Notes under the pieces: model-generated
The model's database searches: none
What the model was told of the DNA's origin: nothing
What the model saw: only the letters and a program-made list of their open reading frames with translations
Translations under genes and position numbers: made by a program
Shown here: piece by piece, positions 21,541-33,008 of the stretch
Position numbering within the stretch: position 1 is the first letter of the stretch
Layout of the letters: each line of letters opens with the position of its first letter
NCBI GenBank assembly: GCA_029948255.1
Contig: JALIZF010001795.1
Location: 186,001-250,000 of the forward strand
Origin: Telmatactis stephensoni
Taxonomy: Eukaryota; Cnidaria; Anthozoa; Actiniaria; Isophelliidae
Reading direction: 5' to 3'
Length of the DNA: 64,000 nucleotides

Positions 21541-22445
21541 TAGCTGTAAAGGGGTCGAGAAACAACTATCGAATCTTAAGGATGACAAGGCTCCTGGTCC
21601 AGACCAATTATTCCCGTGGCTTCTAAAGATGGTTGCTGTTGAAATCTCGCCTGTGCTTACTGACATATTCCAAATGTCAATCGACAGTGCTACCTTGCCC
21701 ACCCAATGGAGAGAAGCTAACATCTGTGGTGTCTATAAGAAAGGAGGTAAATCAGATCCTAGTAACTATAGACCCATCTCTTTAACATGCATCACTTGCA
21801 AGATCCTAGAACACATTATACACAGTCACATTATGAAACACTTAGAACAGCATGATATACTGGTAGACTGTCAACATGGCTTTAGATCTAAACGTTCGAC
21901 AGAAACACAACTTGTAACTACTGTCCATGATATTGCACATACACTACAACGTACCAGTTCAGTCCAATTAGCCATACTAGACTTCTCGAAAGCCTTCGAC
22001 AAAGTTCCCCACCAGAGGCTGCTGAGTAAGCTTGAGTTCTATGGTGTCCGAGGCCAGTTGCACCAATGGATTATGTCATTCCTCACAAAACGCTCTCAAC
22101 AAGTGGTGTGCAATGGGGCAACTTCAACCAAGCAAAAAGTCAAGTCTGGTGTCCCCCAAGGAACAGTACTGGGCCCGTTGTTTTTCTTACTCTACATCAA
22201 CGACTTACCATCTAATCTTCAATGTAAAACCCGCCTGTTTGCAGACGATTGTCTCCTGTATGCTACAATAGTAAATCCCACTACTGATGGTCAACTTCTC
22301 CAAAACGATCTCGTGGAACTAGAATCCTGGCAAAATAGGTGGCAAATGAAATTCAATCCTAAAAAATGTTCTACAATGTGCATCTCACTAAAGAAAGATT
22401 TACCACTGAGAGAATACACCTTTTGTGGTCAGGTTCTAGATAATG
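21541..22445 (+). pseudogene. Non-LTR (Jockey/CR1-type) reverse transcriptase, 5' and 3' truncated
   Basis: An open reverse transcriptase region runs from KDDKAPGPDQL through NYRPISLTC, AILDFSKAFDKVPH (motif A Asp), SGVPQGTVLGPLFFLLYIND and FADDCLLY (catalytic FADD), to a WQMKFNPKKC block. These are motifs 1-7 of Jockey/CR1-group reverse transcriptases. The endonuclease domain is missing at the 5' side. At about 22445 the reading passes into an unrelated RPA-like gene. The RT core itself looks undamaged, so the insertion was truncated, not old. Confidence 0.88.
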
Positions 22446-23381
22446 TCGATTCACATTCGACCCCTCACAATCAGATGTTGAAAAGTTTTCAAAAGCAGCT
22501 ACTTCTAAATCCCCAATAAAGCTGATGAAAGCAAGGCTTGGTGCAAAGTGAGCAAATTATCAACAAGATGTTATCATCGAGAAAAAGGCCATGCTGGAAG
22601 ACTTGGATCCTTCACCTGCATTTGAATGACAAGAAATAGAACCAACATTCCTTGAAACAAGCATTGGCAATTTACACAATCTCAAACCATCACAACTCCT
22701 AACTGTTACAGGCTTTGTGAACTGTTTAACTGATATCAAGACAGTTAAACAAAAATCAACAAATGCTGATGTGAATGTTCACGAGTGTCAACTTACCGAC
22801 GCTACCGGCTCAGTAAAGTTAGTCCTGTGGGCAAAATGTACAACAAAACTACAGAATGACCATACTTATCGATTTGTCAATCTGAGAATTAAATCAGAGA
22901 ATGGCAAGGTTCATTTATCAACCACACAGGCAGGTTGCTCAATTTCACCGGCTCCAGCCATACCCCATATTGAACCACCAAATGAATTGCCAAGTTCCTC
23001 AGTCACAGAAGTGTTCACAATAAATTGTATTTCTAAATTGTCATCCTATCATGTATGGCTAAGTTGCAAAAAGGTTATGTTGCAGGAACAAAAAAAAACA
23101 TTGTTACTTGTGAAAACTGTAATGCTACCATGCACAAAAGGAAATGCAAAAAAGCATTTTGTGCAAAACTTTTAGTTGCAAATGAAAAGGATATCATCAT
23201 GCCTCTAACTTTTTTTGATGGTTCAATTAAACAACTCAGTATATATAACACGATAAATAGTGATGGCCGTACCATGACTGCTGAAACAGTGACAGAAGAC
23301 GATGTCATGGAAGCAATTCTTGAACTAGACAAAATTCGCATCACATATGAGAACTTGAAAGTTATTAATGTAACATTGTAG
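22446..23381 (+). pseudogene. RPA-like OB-fold protein, disrupted
   Basis: A reading frame from about 22446 contains SKSPIKLMKARLGAK, two in-frame TGA codons (near 22551 and 22627), then an OB-fold-like segment (VTGFVNCLTDIKTV, HECQLTDATGSVKLVLWA, TYRFVNLRIK) typical of RPA-type single-strand DNA-binding proteins. Near 23060 it shifts frame into a zinc-finger-like segment (VTCENCNATMHKRKCK.AFCAKLLV), as in the DNA-binding domain C of RPA, and ends with a stop at 23379-23381. Its neighbour upstream is a PIF1-like helicase tail, a pairing also seen in Helitrons. Function as an element-encoded RPA is an inference. Confidence 0.6.
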
Positions 23382-24215
23382 GAAGATCATCATAGTGATG
23401 GTGAATTATGACATTTGATTGACTTTTTTTTTAATCTATATTAGTTTATTTATTTAACTTGTTCCAGTTCTGAATGTTTTAACAAATATGAGTTTTTATT
23501 ATGCTTTTCTATTACACCACAAATTTTGTGGTATAGAAAATCTTATCTATATTAAGATATGATTATATTATTGATTTTTTGATAATTTTAATATATTTTA
23601 TACCAAGACAGTTATAGTTATAATATTATATATAACACAATGATAGTTCTTAATGTAACATTGTACGGAGATCACCATAGTGATGGTGAATTATGACACT
23701 TTGATTGTGACATTTTTACCAATTTATATTAGTTTATATCCAACTTCTTCCAGTTCTCAATGTTTTAACACATTATGATTTTTTATTGTCTTTCGATTAT
23801 ATCACAAATTTTCTGCTATAGAAAATCTTATCTATATTAAGATATGATTATATTATTGATTTAAAAAAAAAAATTAATATATTTTATACCAAGACAGTTA
23901 TAGTTATAATATTATATATAACACAATGATAGTTCTTAATGTAACATTGTACGGAGATCACCATAGTGATGGTGAATTATGACACTTTAATTGTGACATC
24001 TTTACCAATTTATATTAGACAAAGTTTATATCCAACTTGTTCCAGTTCTCAATGTTTCAACACATATTATGATATTTTTTTTGTCTTTCAATTACATCAC
24101 AAATTTTGTGCTATAGAAAATCTTATCTATATTAAGATATGATTATATTATTGATTTTTTTTTATTTTACTATATTTTATATCAAAATACTTATATTTAT
24201 AACATTATTTGTGAC
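23361..24215 (+). repeat. Three 285-bp tandem repeats
   Basis: Units begin at 23361, 23646 and 23932 (GTT.TTAATGTAACATTGTA). They share CATAGTGATGGTGAATTATGACA, a TAGAAAATCTTATCTATATTAAG block and an AT-rich end. The first unit starts inside the last codons of the RPA-like gene and includes its stop codon. Confidence 0.92.
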
Positions 24216-24618
24216 AGTTATCTTCTTTTGTTATAACGTCATAGAAAGTACAATTTTTATATCTCTTGTCATTCTTAAAAATTTGATTGCATTGCTAAGC
24301 GTTGCTATTATTTTAATTACTGATTTCCTTTACTTATGTACCTCCATTTATTATTAAACTTTATTAAGTAAGTGACTTTGTGTTTGCATTTTGTTGTTGT
24401 TGTGTATTTGTAACAGTATTCATCTCCGTAGAGTGGCAAGAGATCGTAATCTTAGGAGTTTTCCTGCTTGCAGCACTTCACTTTCGAAAGAAATTGCTAG
24501 TAAGTGTACTATAAGTGTATGTAAGTTCTCTGTCAATTAAGTTCCTAAATAATATATTCAAAATAAAATGTGTCCAGTTTTTCCTGTACTTCTTCCCATT
24601 TCTCCTTGTTAAAGTTGA

Positions 24619-25243
24619 TTGTTAAGAGTGCACTTTGTACCAAACGAAAATAAAAGCCCTCTAAGAGGACATGTTAGGAGGTTACAGGATATTCTTATAT
24701 TAATGATTAAGGTGAAAAATGGATTAACTCCAAAGTATATTAGATATTTATTTCAAATTAATAATGAGATAAATAATAGATACAATTTAAGAAATTCAGA
24801 CTTTTGTCTGCCTCGATATAATACTGTAGCTTATGGAAGACACTCCATTAAATTTTTAGGTCCATTATTATGGGCTAAATTAACTAAAGAAGAAAGAAAT
24901 ATAAAAACTTTGTCAGCTTTTAAGACTGCAATTAGAAAAAAGGATATATCAGCTGTGATTGAAGGATGTGGTAGGGATTGCTATTTATGTCAGAATTAAG
25001 TAATTTTATAATTTTATATTTTATATTTTAAGTAAATAATTTTTAATGATCATAGATTAGGAATAGGATAGAGATATAAATAATATATTTTTAGTAGTTT
25101 TATAATTTATATGATTTTCTTATATTGTATTTCTTTTTACTATTTATTGTATTTTTAATTTGTGTCCCCAATTAGTGCCACCTCGGCGCTAGAACGACTA
25201 GACACCTTAATAAAGATTATGTATGTATGTATGTATGTATGTG
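24619..25243 (+). mobile_element. Non-LTR retrotransposon 3' end with (ATGT)n tail
   Basis: The frame 24619-24999 carries the C-terminal motif of CR1/L2-like pol proteins (YNLRNSDFCLPRYNT, YGRHSIKFLGPLLWAKL, AFKTAIRK). It is followed by an AT-rich 3' UTR, AATAAAGATT and a (ATGT)5 microsatellite tail. The 5' end is truncated shortly before 24619. Confidence 0.85.
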
Positions 25244-26699
25244 GTTACAGGTAAAATAATAAAAAGAGAGAGAAAAGATAACAAAACTGTAGAAATATAT
25301 GTAATGACTAAAATGATGAAAGAAGTAGAGTGATTGCACTTAATCTGTGAAATTGTACTAGCTAAACAATGGAAAACAAAGAATTTTTTACTATTAGTTA
25401 GTATTAATTACTTTGATTATATTTCACAGTTTAACTATGTTTGCTCTAAGATTACAAAATTATTCAAATAAATTTAACTTGAAGTAATTAAATAAGTTCA
25501 TGAAAAATAAACATGAAAGCAAAAGCACATACATGTAAGTTCTTTGTCACTAAATCAAAATTTCAAGCTTTCATGGGGATTCTGCACACCTTGCGTGACA
25601 TCAACGTGACATTTCACATTTTAAAACAACTAAAACAAGGTCATGCAGTATGCCTCAATCGAGAGTAAAAGTTTCCAAAACATTATATAGACATCGCCAA
25701 GGACACACAAAGGCTCCAATCACACAAGAAAGGAAATTTAATTTCAATATTAAAAATATTTAATTGAATAAAACCCAGCAGTTCACTCACCCAGACTTAA
25801 ACATAAGAGTAAACACGTCGAGGTTTCAAACCTAATCAACAGTGAAATTAATGGCAGGAATGCAAAGAAATATAGGAAACTTTTGCATTTTAAAATGCTA
25901 AGTAGCTATAGCGTAAAACCAACAATCGTCAGTGAGATCAACAAATGCCGTAATCGAAACTACATACGGTCGCCGAAATTCTCAACAAGCATTACAGAAA
26001 TCTGCAAAACCGTAAATCGAAAAGAGCTTGTGTACATCGCTGAAAACTACATCTGGCTGTGTAGGCAAAATAGCACAAGATTATTTCATTCAAAGCGGTA
26101 TAAACTCACCGTGTAATCAAGCTCTCAATCGGTTAGTAAATGTCCATGCTTGCATGGGTGCTCTCAGTTCGTTCAGAATGTCTTCATAAACCCAATGTTT
26201 ATCAAAAAAAACTTGCAAAAACTTTCACTCAAGCAGAAATAGTCATATAATAATCGCAACTATTGACTATGGCAAATGGCAAATATTTCTTAACTGACTA
26301 CATCACAAAATCAAACAACTAGCGCTGGGTTTCCTGTCTCTTTCGGGAGATCGTCGTAAACGCCATATTTATCGAAAAATGTGCAACACAGTTCATGTAG
26401 ATGAAGAGATTTATATAAGAAGAGCAATAATGGATAATGAAAAGACGATATTTCTTGGAGTGAATTATATTTCAATCATTAAAATCGACTAAAACTGACT
26501 AAGTAAACCTCGAGTCAATTTCCGAATGCCTGCAGAATATATCACTTCGTGTCAACTTTGGCAAACCCGAATTACACACACGTACGCTTACACACTCGAT
26601 GACATTATGGTTACGGCTTGTAACCAAGCCTGTAACCACAAAAATCACACTACTCTAAGCCAGTTACTGCCAACTCCATTAAAACTTGAAAGTAATATT
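25244..26699. other. Spacer, no supported gene
   Basis: AT-rich DNA with weak small frames (for example 25883-26116, basic, no domain). No repeat structure was clear to me. Confidence 0.4.
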
Positions 26700-26842
26700 T
26701 GAAGGGTTCAATGTGAAAACAGCCTAAGTGACTTTTTGATGATATTTTTTCAATGGTATAATTAACTTTCCTATGCTGGAAAAATTAATCTCAGGACATC
26801 CATGAAAAAGTCACTTAGGTCATTTTCACAGTGAACCCTTCA
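26700..26842. mobile_element. 143-bp MITE with 37-bp inverted repeats
   Basis: TGAAGGGTTCAATGTGAAAAC at the left, and GTCACTTAGGTCATTTTCACAGTGAACCCTTCA at the right in complementary order. The core is AT-rich. Flanking AT-rich bases prevent a clean target-site call. Confidence 0.85.
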
Positions 26843-27011
26843 TTTGTCACTTTGTTTCAGAATTTTTGGGTATCCCTGTACTTTTCTAAGTAGGGAACCT
26901 CAAGTACTGTAGAAACAACAGGGCATTTAATCTCCAGGAGACCAAATGGGGGTGTTGGTTGGGGATTGTAGATCTTCCTGTCTGGAGATGCAGCAAGCCA
27001 AGGACACCAAG

Positions 27012-27215
27012 ACTAGGCTTCACTAGGCTTCACTAGCCTTCACTAGCCTTCACTATGCAGCCCAATGCTGCGTTGGGTTTTCACTGGGCTGCAATTTTGT
27101 GCACTTGGCTTCACTTGGCTTCATTATATCTTTAATTCATCAGTTAGGCTTCCCTTGTCTTTACGATTTTTCACTAGGCTTTACTATTCCTTCATTAGGC
27201 TTCACTTGGCCTCAC
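27012..27215. repeat. GGCTTCACTA degenerate tandem repeat
   Basis: About 15 imperfect copies of a 10-bp unit (AGGCTTCACT and variants). The region is translated in weak frames only because stops are rare in it. Confidence 0.85.
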
Positions 27216-27992
27216 CATCCTTTACAAAGCAGCAACAGATTTTATACATTTAATGTGCAAATTGTAACAAGTTGAGTTTAGATGTATGTTAAAATTTCCC
27301 ATCACCTAATGTGGCATCTTCAAGTCTACGTGACATGCAAGACCGCCAAGAAGTGGGGTATAGTTAAGATAATTTGCTCTTTCTTGTCTTTTGTCTTTTT
27401 GCCATCAATGGTGCGCAAATTTTGCCTTGCAGTAGGACAGAAATCCTTTCTTTACAGCATACTATCAGAAATGAAAAAAAAAAACAACAACTGATTTTAT
27501 TCACTTTAGAAACAAACCGATTAGGTTTTTAATGTAGTTTACTATACAAGAGAGTTCATTTATTTATTGACATTTTTTGAGGGTCATCAAGTTTAACTTA
27601 GGTTATATGTAGATGATTCCCTCCTGAAATAAAGTTATTATGCGTGATAAGCTCAACACCAACTGGTTGAAAATTTCGTGCTGATATTTATGTGGTTTCA
27701 TAGCTTTTAGCAATTCCTTCACATACTCCATTGCTGTTTTCCAAAAAAGGTTTTGAAGCCTAAAATCAACTAGTCTCTTGTTGATCCATGGATTTATGGT
27801 ACTAAAACCAAGCATAAAATAGCTTTCAGAATTTGTCTCCCTTAAAAATTTAGAACCAAGAAACTAGACCCTGTTTTTGCCTCACCCTCCACAGGAATGT
27901 AGCCAACAACCCTACGATTCGTCAGCAGCCCCATGCTGATAAATATTAAAGCTGGTTCCTATGGTGTTCCATCCCCGCCAAAAATCAATGTT
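27216..27992. other. Spacer with one unassigned minus-strand frame
   Basis: The minus-strand frame at 27603-27815 (70 residues, phrase INKRLVDFRLQNLFWKTAME) has a protein-like composition but no recognised domain and no partner exon. Nothing else is seen. Confidence 0.3.
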
Positions 27993-28180
27993 CGCATTCT
28001 ACATTGTACATTTTGAATTTTAGTATTATTTTTCAATTCGACATTGCTGATTTCATATTTTATGTTACATTTCACATTCGATATGTGCATTCTAAATTGT
28101 ACAATTTAAATTTTGGTGTTCTCTTTCAATTTAACATTGATGTTTTCTTATTTTATGCTACATTTCACATTTGACATTGA
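27993..28180. repeat. Two-copy tandem repeat of 93 bp
   Basis: Unit 1 at about 27993-28086 and unit 2 at 28087-28180, both starting CATTCTA.ATTGTACA and ending ACATTTCACATT.GA. The two copies differ at about one site in five. Confidence 0.75.
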
Positions 28181-29104
28181 TACTGGTGAATTTTAATACA
28201 ATCAAGCTGTATTCTTGATGGCTGCGCATTACAAGTTCTGGAGAGTCCATTTTACACTTACCAAAAGCCTTAGCCTTGCACTGAGTTGACCTTGATCCAA
28301 TCCACATTCATCTATTCGACATCCGCCAAAATTCATATGCCAAAGTTCATCAATTCAATATCGAATAGCACAGTGAATCGTATTTCACTCTGTTACAAAT
28401 CATTAACCTGCGCCGTGACCTTTCTCTTACTGCCTGCTGCACGTTGCAACTACAGTGGAACGCGAAATCTATTGTATTTTAAGTTGTTTTAAGTTTCATA
28501 AATTCTGTGCTATGAACGATATTGATGACATTATAAACGCCATTCATGACACAGTAAATCTTCTTGATCGATGCCAAGCTTCCCAAGACTATGACCTAGG
28601 AATCATCATCCATAGGGTTGACTACCTTTATCGAGTGGCACTCAACCTTAATTTAGACGAAACACTTATAGATATGATTGGAAGTGCCTTTATTGCTCTG
28701 ACAAAAATAGAAGAAACTAAAACTATGCAGTATCGCGGGGGCTACAAAGCGAACATTGTGAGGACCGGAAGACGTGGTAGACCAAAATTCGACATAAACA
28801 TTGAGCACGTATCATTTCTTCTCGAGCAAGGATTTAAAGTTGCGGAGATAAGCAGAATAATAGGGGTGGGCCTAAGGACGATCGAAAGAAGAATGGCTCA
28901 AACAGGACTGAGTGTTTCAGGTATGTGCATTTATATTTAAAAATAATTAAAAGGAAAAAATATTACTAAAAATGTCAAAAAATAGTCAGGTTGGAGGGTC
29001 TCCAATCTCATAAATAGCCATTTCACGTCAATGAGCTATATATTTCATATATTCGAAGATTCTCCCTCCCCCCCCCTCCATTCTTCCCTCCCCCCTCCCC
29101 AACA

Positions 29105-30060
29105 CTGAGTACAATACAATAACTTTATTATTGGTACTTTGATATTTTCGTACATGAGTATGGTCCAATAATTATATAGAAGAATAATGCAAAGAATAAT
29201 GCATATTTCTAAATATATATAAGTATATCATCTAACTCCAGGTCTGATTCAAATCTATACTTGTTGATTTTGACATCACTACTTGAAATTAGTTGTATTT
29301 GTATATATAGAGAGAGAGATATATATTTAAAATATTAACAGTAACTGTAAGTAATACAATAACAATTATATTCATTTTGTATTTGTAACTAATTTAACTA
29401 ACCTATAGCATTCTAGTAGTTCGTATATATATTGACTACTTATTTTTATTAAAAAACTCATTAATAATTCATAAGGCAAACACAATGAAAATCGCCACCG
29501 TGACGAGTGTCTTTATATCTGATAAAGATTCGGCCTAATTTACATCAACTTTAACCTTGATTTTCTCCAAGATAAATGAAGATATTTTTGATTTTCTTTT
29601 AGAGAACAACTCTAATATGTGTTGGAGTTTTTTAAGCCGTATAAAGAACTCGAGATCGTGTTTTATCGGTATAAAGATCCTCGCCTACGGCTCGGATCTT
29701 TATATCCGATAAAACACTCTCTCTCGTTCTTTATACTATACTTATATTTTCATCCTTCATATTTATTATATATTTAAATAAATTTTGGTAATCAAACAAC
29801 TCAAATATTGAGTTCGTTTCTAATATTTTGTTCATGAATTGTTTTCTAATTTCAATAAAATTATCGTTGGAACATTTGAAAAAATAGTGGAATTCATCAC
29901 CAATTTCTCCAGTTTCACAAATGTCACATTTCCTTTTATCCCTTTCAATATTCAAATGTCTCCCTTTTTCAATTGGGAAGCTATGGGCAGACAACTGAGT
30001 CGAAATGGGAAGGAGAAGGGGGGCCTACCCGAGTTGCACCTTTTGGCATAATTTGAGTAA
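29105..30060 (-). mobile_element. CR1/L2-like non-LTR 3' fragment, minus strand
   Basis: The minus-strand frame 29994-29731 reads SAHSFPIEKGRHLNIERDKR.CDIC..GEIGDEFHYFFKC. This is the C-terminal Zn-finger-like motif (SAH.L.IE.GR ... R.C..C ... DE.HF...C) of CR1/L2-type pol. Its 3' end is probably at 29105, where ACAATACAATAACTTTATTATTGG is a reversed AATAAAGTTATTGTATTGT tail. It lies inside the intron of the integrase-like gene. Confidence 0.72.
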
Positions 30061-30239
30061 GAGATTGAGAATATCTCAACACTTTTTTGTTCATAATTGT
30101 AGCTATTGCCTATTTTTATACTTCTGAAATCGAGACTCTTTACTTTTTTCTTGCGTACAATCGTGCCCTGTCTTATTACCTTTAAGTAAAATGGAATGAA
30201 ATTAAACTGATTAATTAAAATTAAACTTATTTAATTATT

Positions 30240-30302
30240 GGATTATACCATGTATGAAAATATCAAAGTACCAATAATAAAGTTATTGTATTGTATTGTA
30301 CT
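30240..30302 (+). mobile_element. Non-LTR 3' end, plus strand, (TATTG)n tail
   Basis: GAAAATATCAAAGTACC followed by AATAATAAAGTTATTGTATTG is the exact inverse of the end at 29105-29160. It is a second, opposing 3' end of the same element family, or the other arm of a foldback structure. Confidence 0.65.
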
Positions 30303-30929
30303 GATGACATTTTCAGTTTAAGGTATTCTAACATGATTTGTATATTCTTTTTTGAAAACTAGGGACGTACAGCCAGATTAACGACCAACAGCTTGACAAC
30401 TTAGTAAGGCATGCACAGACTAAAAATCCAGATATTGGCATTCGTATGTTGCAAGGGCGTTTACAAAGCCTTGGCCATCGCATTCAAAGAGCCAGAATAA
30501 GATAATCTTTAAGAAGAACTGATCCTACTGGAATCATGGTGGCAACAAACTATCAAAAGACGGAAGTACCAAGTGAGATGCCCTCTTTCTTTGTGGCTTA
30601 TCTCTGAGGTTCTGTTAGTGCAATTTGGAAATTATCTACAAAAGATGACAGGAAGAAGATCTGTAGGCTTTCACAGAAGTCGACAGAAAACTTGCAAGTA
30701 TTTACTGCATTTTCATGTTTTCATGAGGTTATGTATAATAAGGCTTTGCTCTCGTTTAGGAAAACAATTTTTTTTGGATTTTTCTTAAAGTGCCTATCAC
30801 CCATATTTTTTTATTCGGAGTGTCTATGTCCAGGCAGCCTGCCAGAGTGTTATAAAATACTAAATGTCGGGCAGTCGAATTTTTCAAAAAAATATACATC
30901 AAAGGTTTTCAACCCAGTCTCAACCGAGA

Positions 30930-31176
30930 TGGGGGTCGCCACAAACTCCCTGGGGTTTACTCTAAACTTATTCGTACTCACGTACGTAATAAGTTCCCCA
31001 GGGAGTTCCAGTCTGACTATAATTAACACTTATTGACTGGGACCGAGGGAAACAGTATATTTTGTGGTCCCAAGACTGACAATGTTTCCCGAGGCGGAGC
31101 AGAAAAAGCCAGAAACATTGGCGGTCGAGGGACCACAAAACATACTGCTTTCCCGAGGTTCCAGTCAATAAGTGGT
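30930..31176. repeat. Two adjacent hairpin-forming inverted repeats
   Basis: At 30938-31008 CTCCCTGGGG...CCCCAGGGAG forms a hairpin around ACGTACG. At 31028-31176 CACTTATTGACTGGGACCG...TTTGTGGTCCC pairs with GGGACCACAAAACATACTGC...CCAGTCAATAAGTG, arms of about 45 bp. Both are typical of short non-autonomous elements. Confidence 0.82.
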
Positions 31177-31180
31177 TTCT

Positions 31181-31587
31181 TATATACCAACTGTCAAAAA
31201 ACAAAATAGAAAGCAAAACGACGCTGCCTACAGTTAAAGTTTTTAATCAAAATTCACACAAAACTGACCTTTTTTCACACATAGTTTTACGGAGAATTGT
31301 TGCAGCTCTTTTGGTAACATTCCTGGTTGGTTATCATATTTTTCTCGGAATAAATGTCGTATATTGGTCCTAAAAGTTTGACAATAATGAATTTGTAAAC
31401 GCGCGCTGCCAAAAACGCGCCTTCAAAGCTCAATCAACTTCCGGTTTTGTTATTACTGGTCAATAAAACACACTGTTGCCCGCTGAGAGTTGTTGCTGGG
31501 GAAAACAGCAAAATTTGTTGACGTTCACGTGATGCACTCTCGCCCAATCAGAGCACGGAAAAAATTGACTTTAACAGTTGGTATATA
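31181..31587. mobile_element. 407-bp TIR element
   Basis: Starts TATATACCAACTGTCAA and ends TTAACAGTTGGTATATA, imperfect terminal inverted repeats of 17 bp, flanked by TT/AA bases. The inside has no useful frame. It abuts the hairpin repeats on one side and a ribozyme-like motif on the other. Confidence 0.7.
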
Positions 31588-31603
31588 ACAATCTACATTA
31601 TCG

Positions 31604-31632
31604 CTGATGAAGACCTAAGTTACTGGTCGAAA
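31604..31632 (+). ncRNA. Hammerhead-ribozyme-like core
   Basis: CTGATGA (31604-31610) and GAAA (31629-31632) bracket a stem GACC...GGTC with a 9-nt loop. This is the conserved core of hammerhead ribozymes in the form reported for Penelope-like elements and retrozymes, where CTGATGA is followed by an extra A before stem II. Stems I and III are not obvious, so activity is unproven. Confidence 0.4.
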
Positions 31633-32294
31633 ATTTTTTTCAAGGTAACTACATTGTGTTGTGAACAAAAGTTTATCTCTTCATAATTTATAATCACCAA
31701 CACAGGTGAATATTCACAAATGTATATATTGCAGACCTCTTTAATTTGTAAAATCCATGAGAAGTTTGCAGTGTTGCCTCCTCTGACGTCATTGAATTTG
31801 CATTTTGACATTTGAAACCTTCATATCAGAAAATACAGGATAAGGAAAACCAGGATAAAACATCTTCACTATGCTCTCTTAAAAGAACTAAAGTTTTGAA
31901 AATAAAAAAATATAGGTGATAGGAGTTTTAAGCTTAACTAGTCTTACAGACCCTGATAATGGTACCGTAAGTTTTATTATTTATTCAAACTATATCTGTA
32001 TATCATAAACATGACTGAACTTTTTCACATATTTTTTTTTGTTTCTTTGAAGAATTCTGCCTGCCATTTATTTACATTACTCACTGAGTCAACTTTTTCT
32101 CATACAAGCATATTAAGTTCAGAGACCGAGGAGATGGGGGCGAGGGGCGGAGGTTTTAGCCCTGGCACTTTTTGCACCATAAAAATGATGAAATAATATT
32201 AAATATACATAAAAATATATGATTGGGGGGTTTTACCTGTACTTTAGTGTTGTAATAAGAGCTTTACCTTTACCTTTTATCTCTTTTTTCTAGG

Positions 32295-32474
32295 AACTTA
32301 TATCTCACCAACTGTGAGCTTGGCAATCACCAAGCAATCATTAATGCCTTGACAAAGTTCAAGGCATTATGGATCTCGCAATCGCAGAAGGATCTGTTTC
32401 TTCCAAACTACATCTACAACTTATGTAGAGAGTATTTGGAAGAAGTCAATCCAAAACGGTACTCTCCGGTTAAG
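32295..32474 (+). other. Isolated exon-like segment
   Basis: An open stretch from the acceptor TTTTTTCTAG to a GTAAAA donor, reading LYLTNCELGNHQAIINALTK and PNYIYNLCREYLEEVNPKRY. It has good protein composition. No domain is recognised and no neighbouring exon was found. Confidence 0.35.
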
Positions 32475-33000
32475 GTAAAATATGAAATTAAGTTGTGTAA
32501 AGTAACACGTCAGGTAAAATTTAAAATCAGTTGAATCTGGATTCACCTAGGTTTAATTGGATATTAACCTAAGTCAATTTGTATCCTACATTAATTTTAC
32601 TTTTTACATCATATTTTCAAAAAAAAGGAATCACGTACACTTATCCTCTGCCATTTTTTGTATATCTTCCTTTTCTCTTTCACTCCTTTTTTCCCCTTGA
32701 CATTGTATCACTTCTTTTTCTCTATTTTACCTACATGATTGTATTCTTTCTTTCTATCAAAATTCATTTGTTCAATTTTGAAGATTAGAATCCAAAAATT
32801 ACAGTTTGACATGCTCCTTCCATTTCTGCCATTTAAAGAGTCCTTTGGCTAGCAAAATATTACAAGCAATACAAAATCATTCGCTTAACTTTCTATTGTA
32901 TATTCTTCTGTATTTGCAGTAATTTTGTTTAAAAAACTTACTATTCCTCTGACAGAAATAATATGTTGATAGTCCAAGAATTCCAAACGAAATACTTTCT
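32475..33000. other. Spacer, nothing recognised
   Basis: T-rich DNA without coding or clear repeat structure. Confidence 0.4.
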
Positions 33001-33008
33001 GTCATTCT

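Larger units (their letters stand above)
28512..30640 (+). pseudogene. Integrase-like gene with N-terminal HTH, broken
   Basis: Exon 1 (28512-28920) begins MNDIDDIINAIHDTV, has a helical N-terminus and then a helix-turn-helix (RGRPKFDINIEHVSFLLEQG, VAEISRIIGVGLRTIERRM). The donor GTATGT at 28921 and the acceptor before 30363 join in phase to a block starting TYSQINDQQLDNLVRHAQ, which continues through IGIRMLQGRLQSLGHR. This matches a multi-copy animal family ('integrase core domain'-like) that I recall from fish and corals. The frame then meets TAA at about 30510, a frameshift near 30560 and a short remnant (SLWL, where the family has SLWHIDG). The DDE core itself is missing. The intron carries LINE insertions. 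Confidence 0.62.

Noticed and set aside
24139..24357. 72-residue hydrophobic frame resembling a membrane protein
   Set aside because: It overlaps the third 285-bp repeat and is a product of AT-rich sequence (I, L, F, Y).
25883..26116. 77-residue basic frame
   Set aside because: No domain or exon boundaries; not supported as a gene.
27012..27215. CRISPR-like regular repeats
   Set aside because: Units of 10 bp with no spacers; a degenerate tandem repeat in animal DNA.
32579..32788. Small hydrophobic frame
   Set aside because: T-rich DNA gives Phe/Leu/Tyr runs in any frame; no start context.
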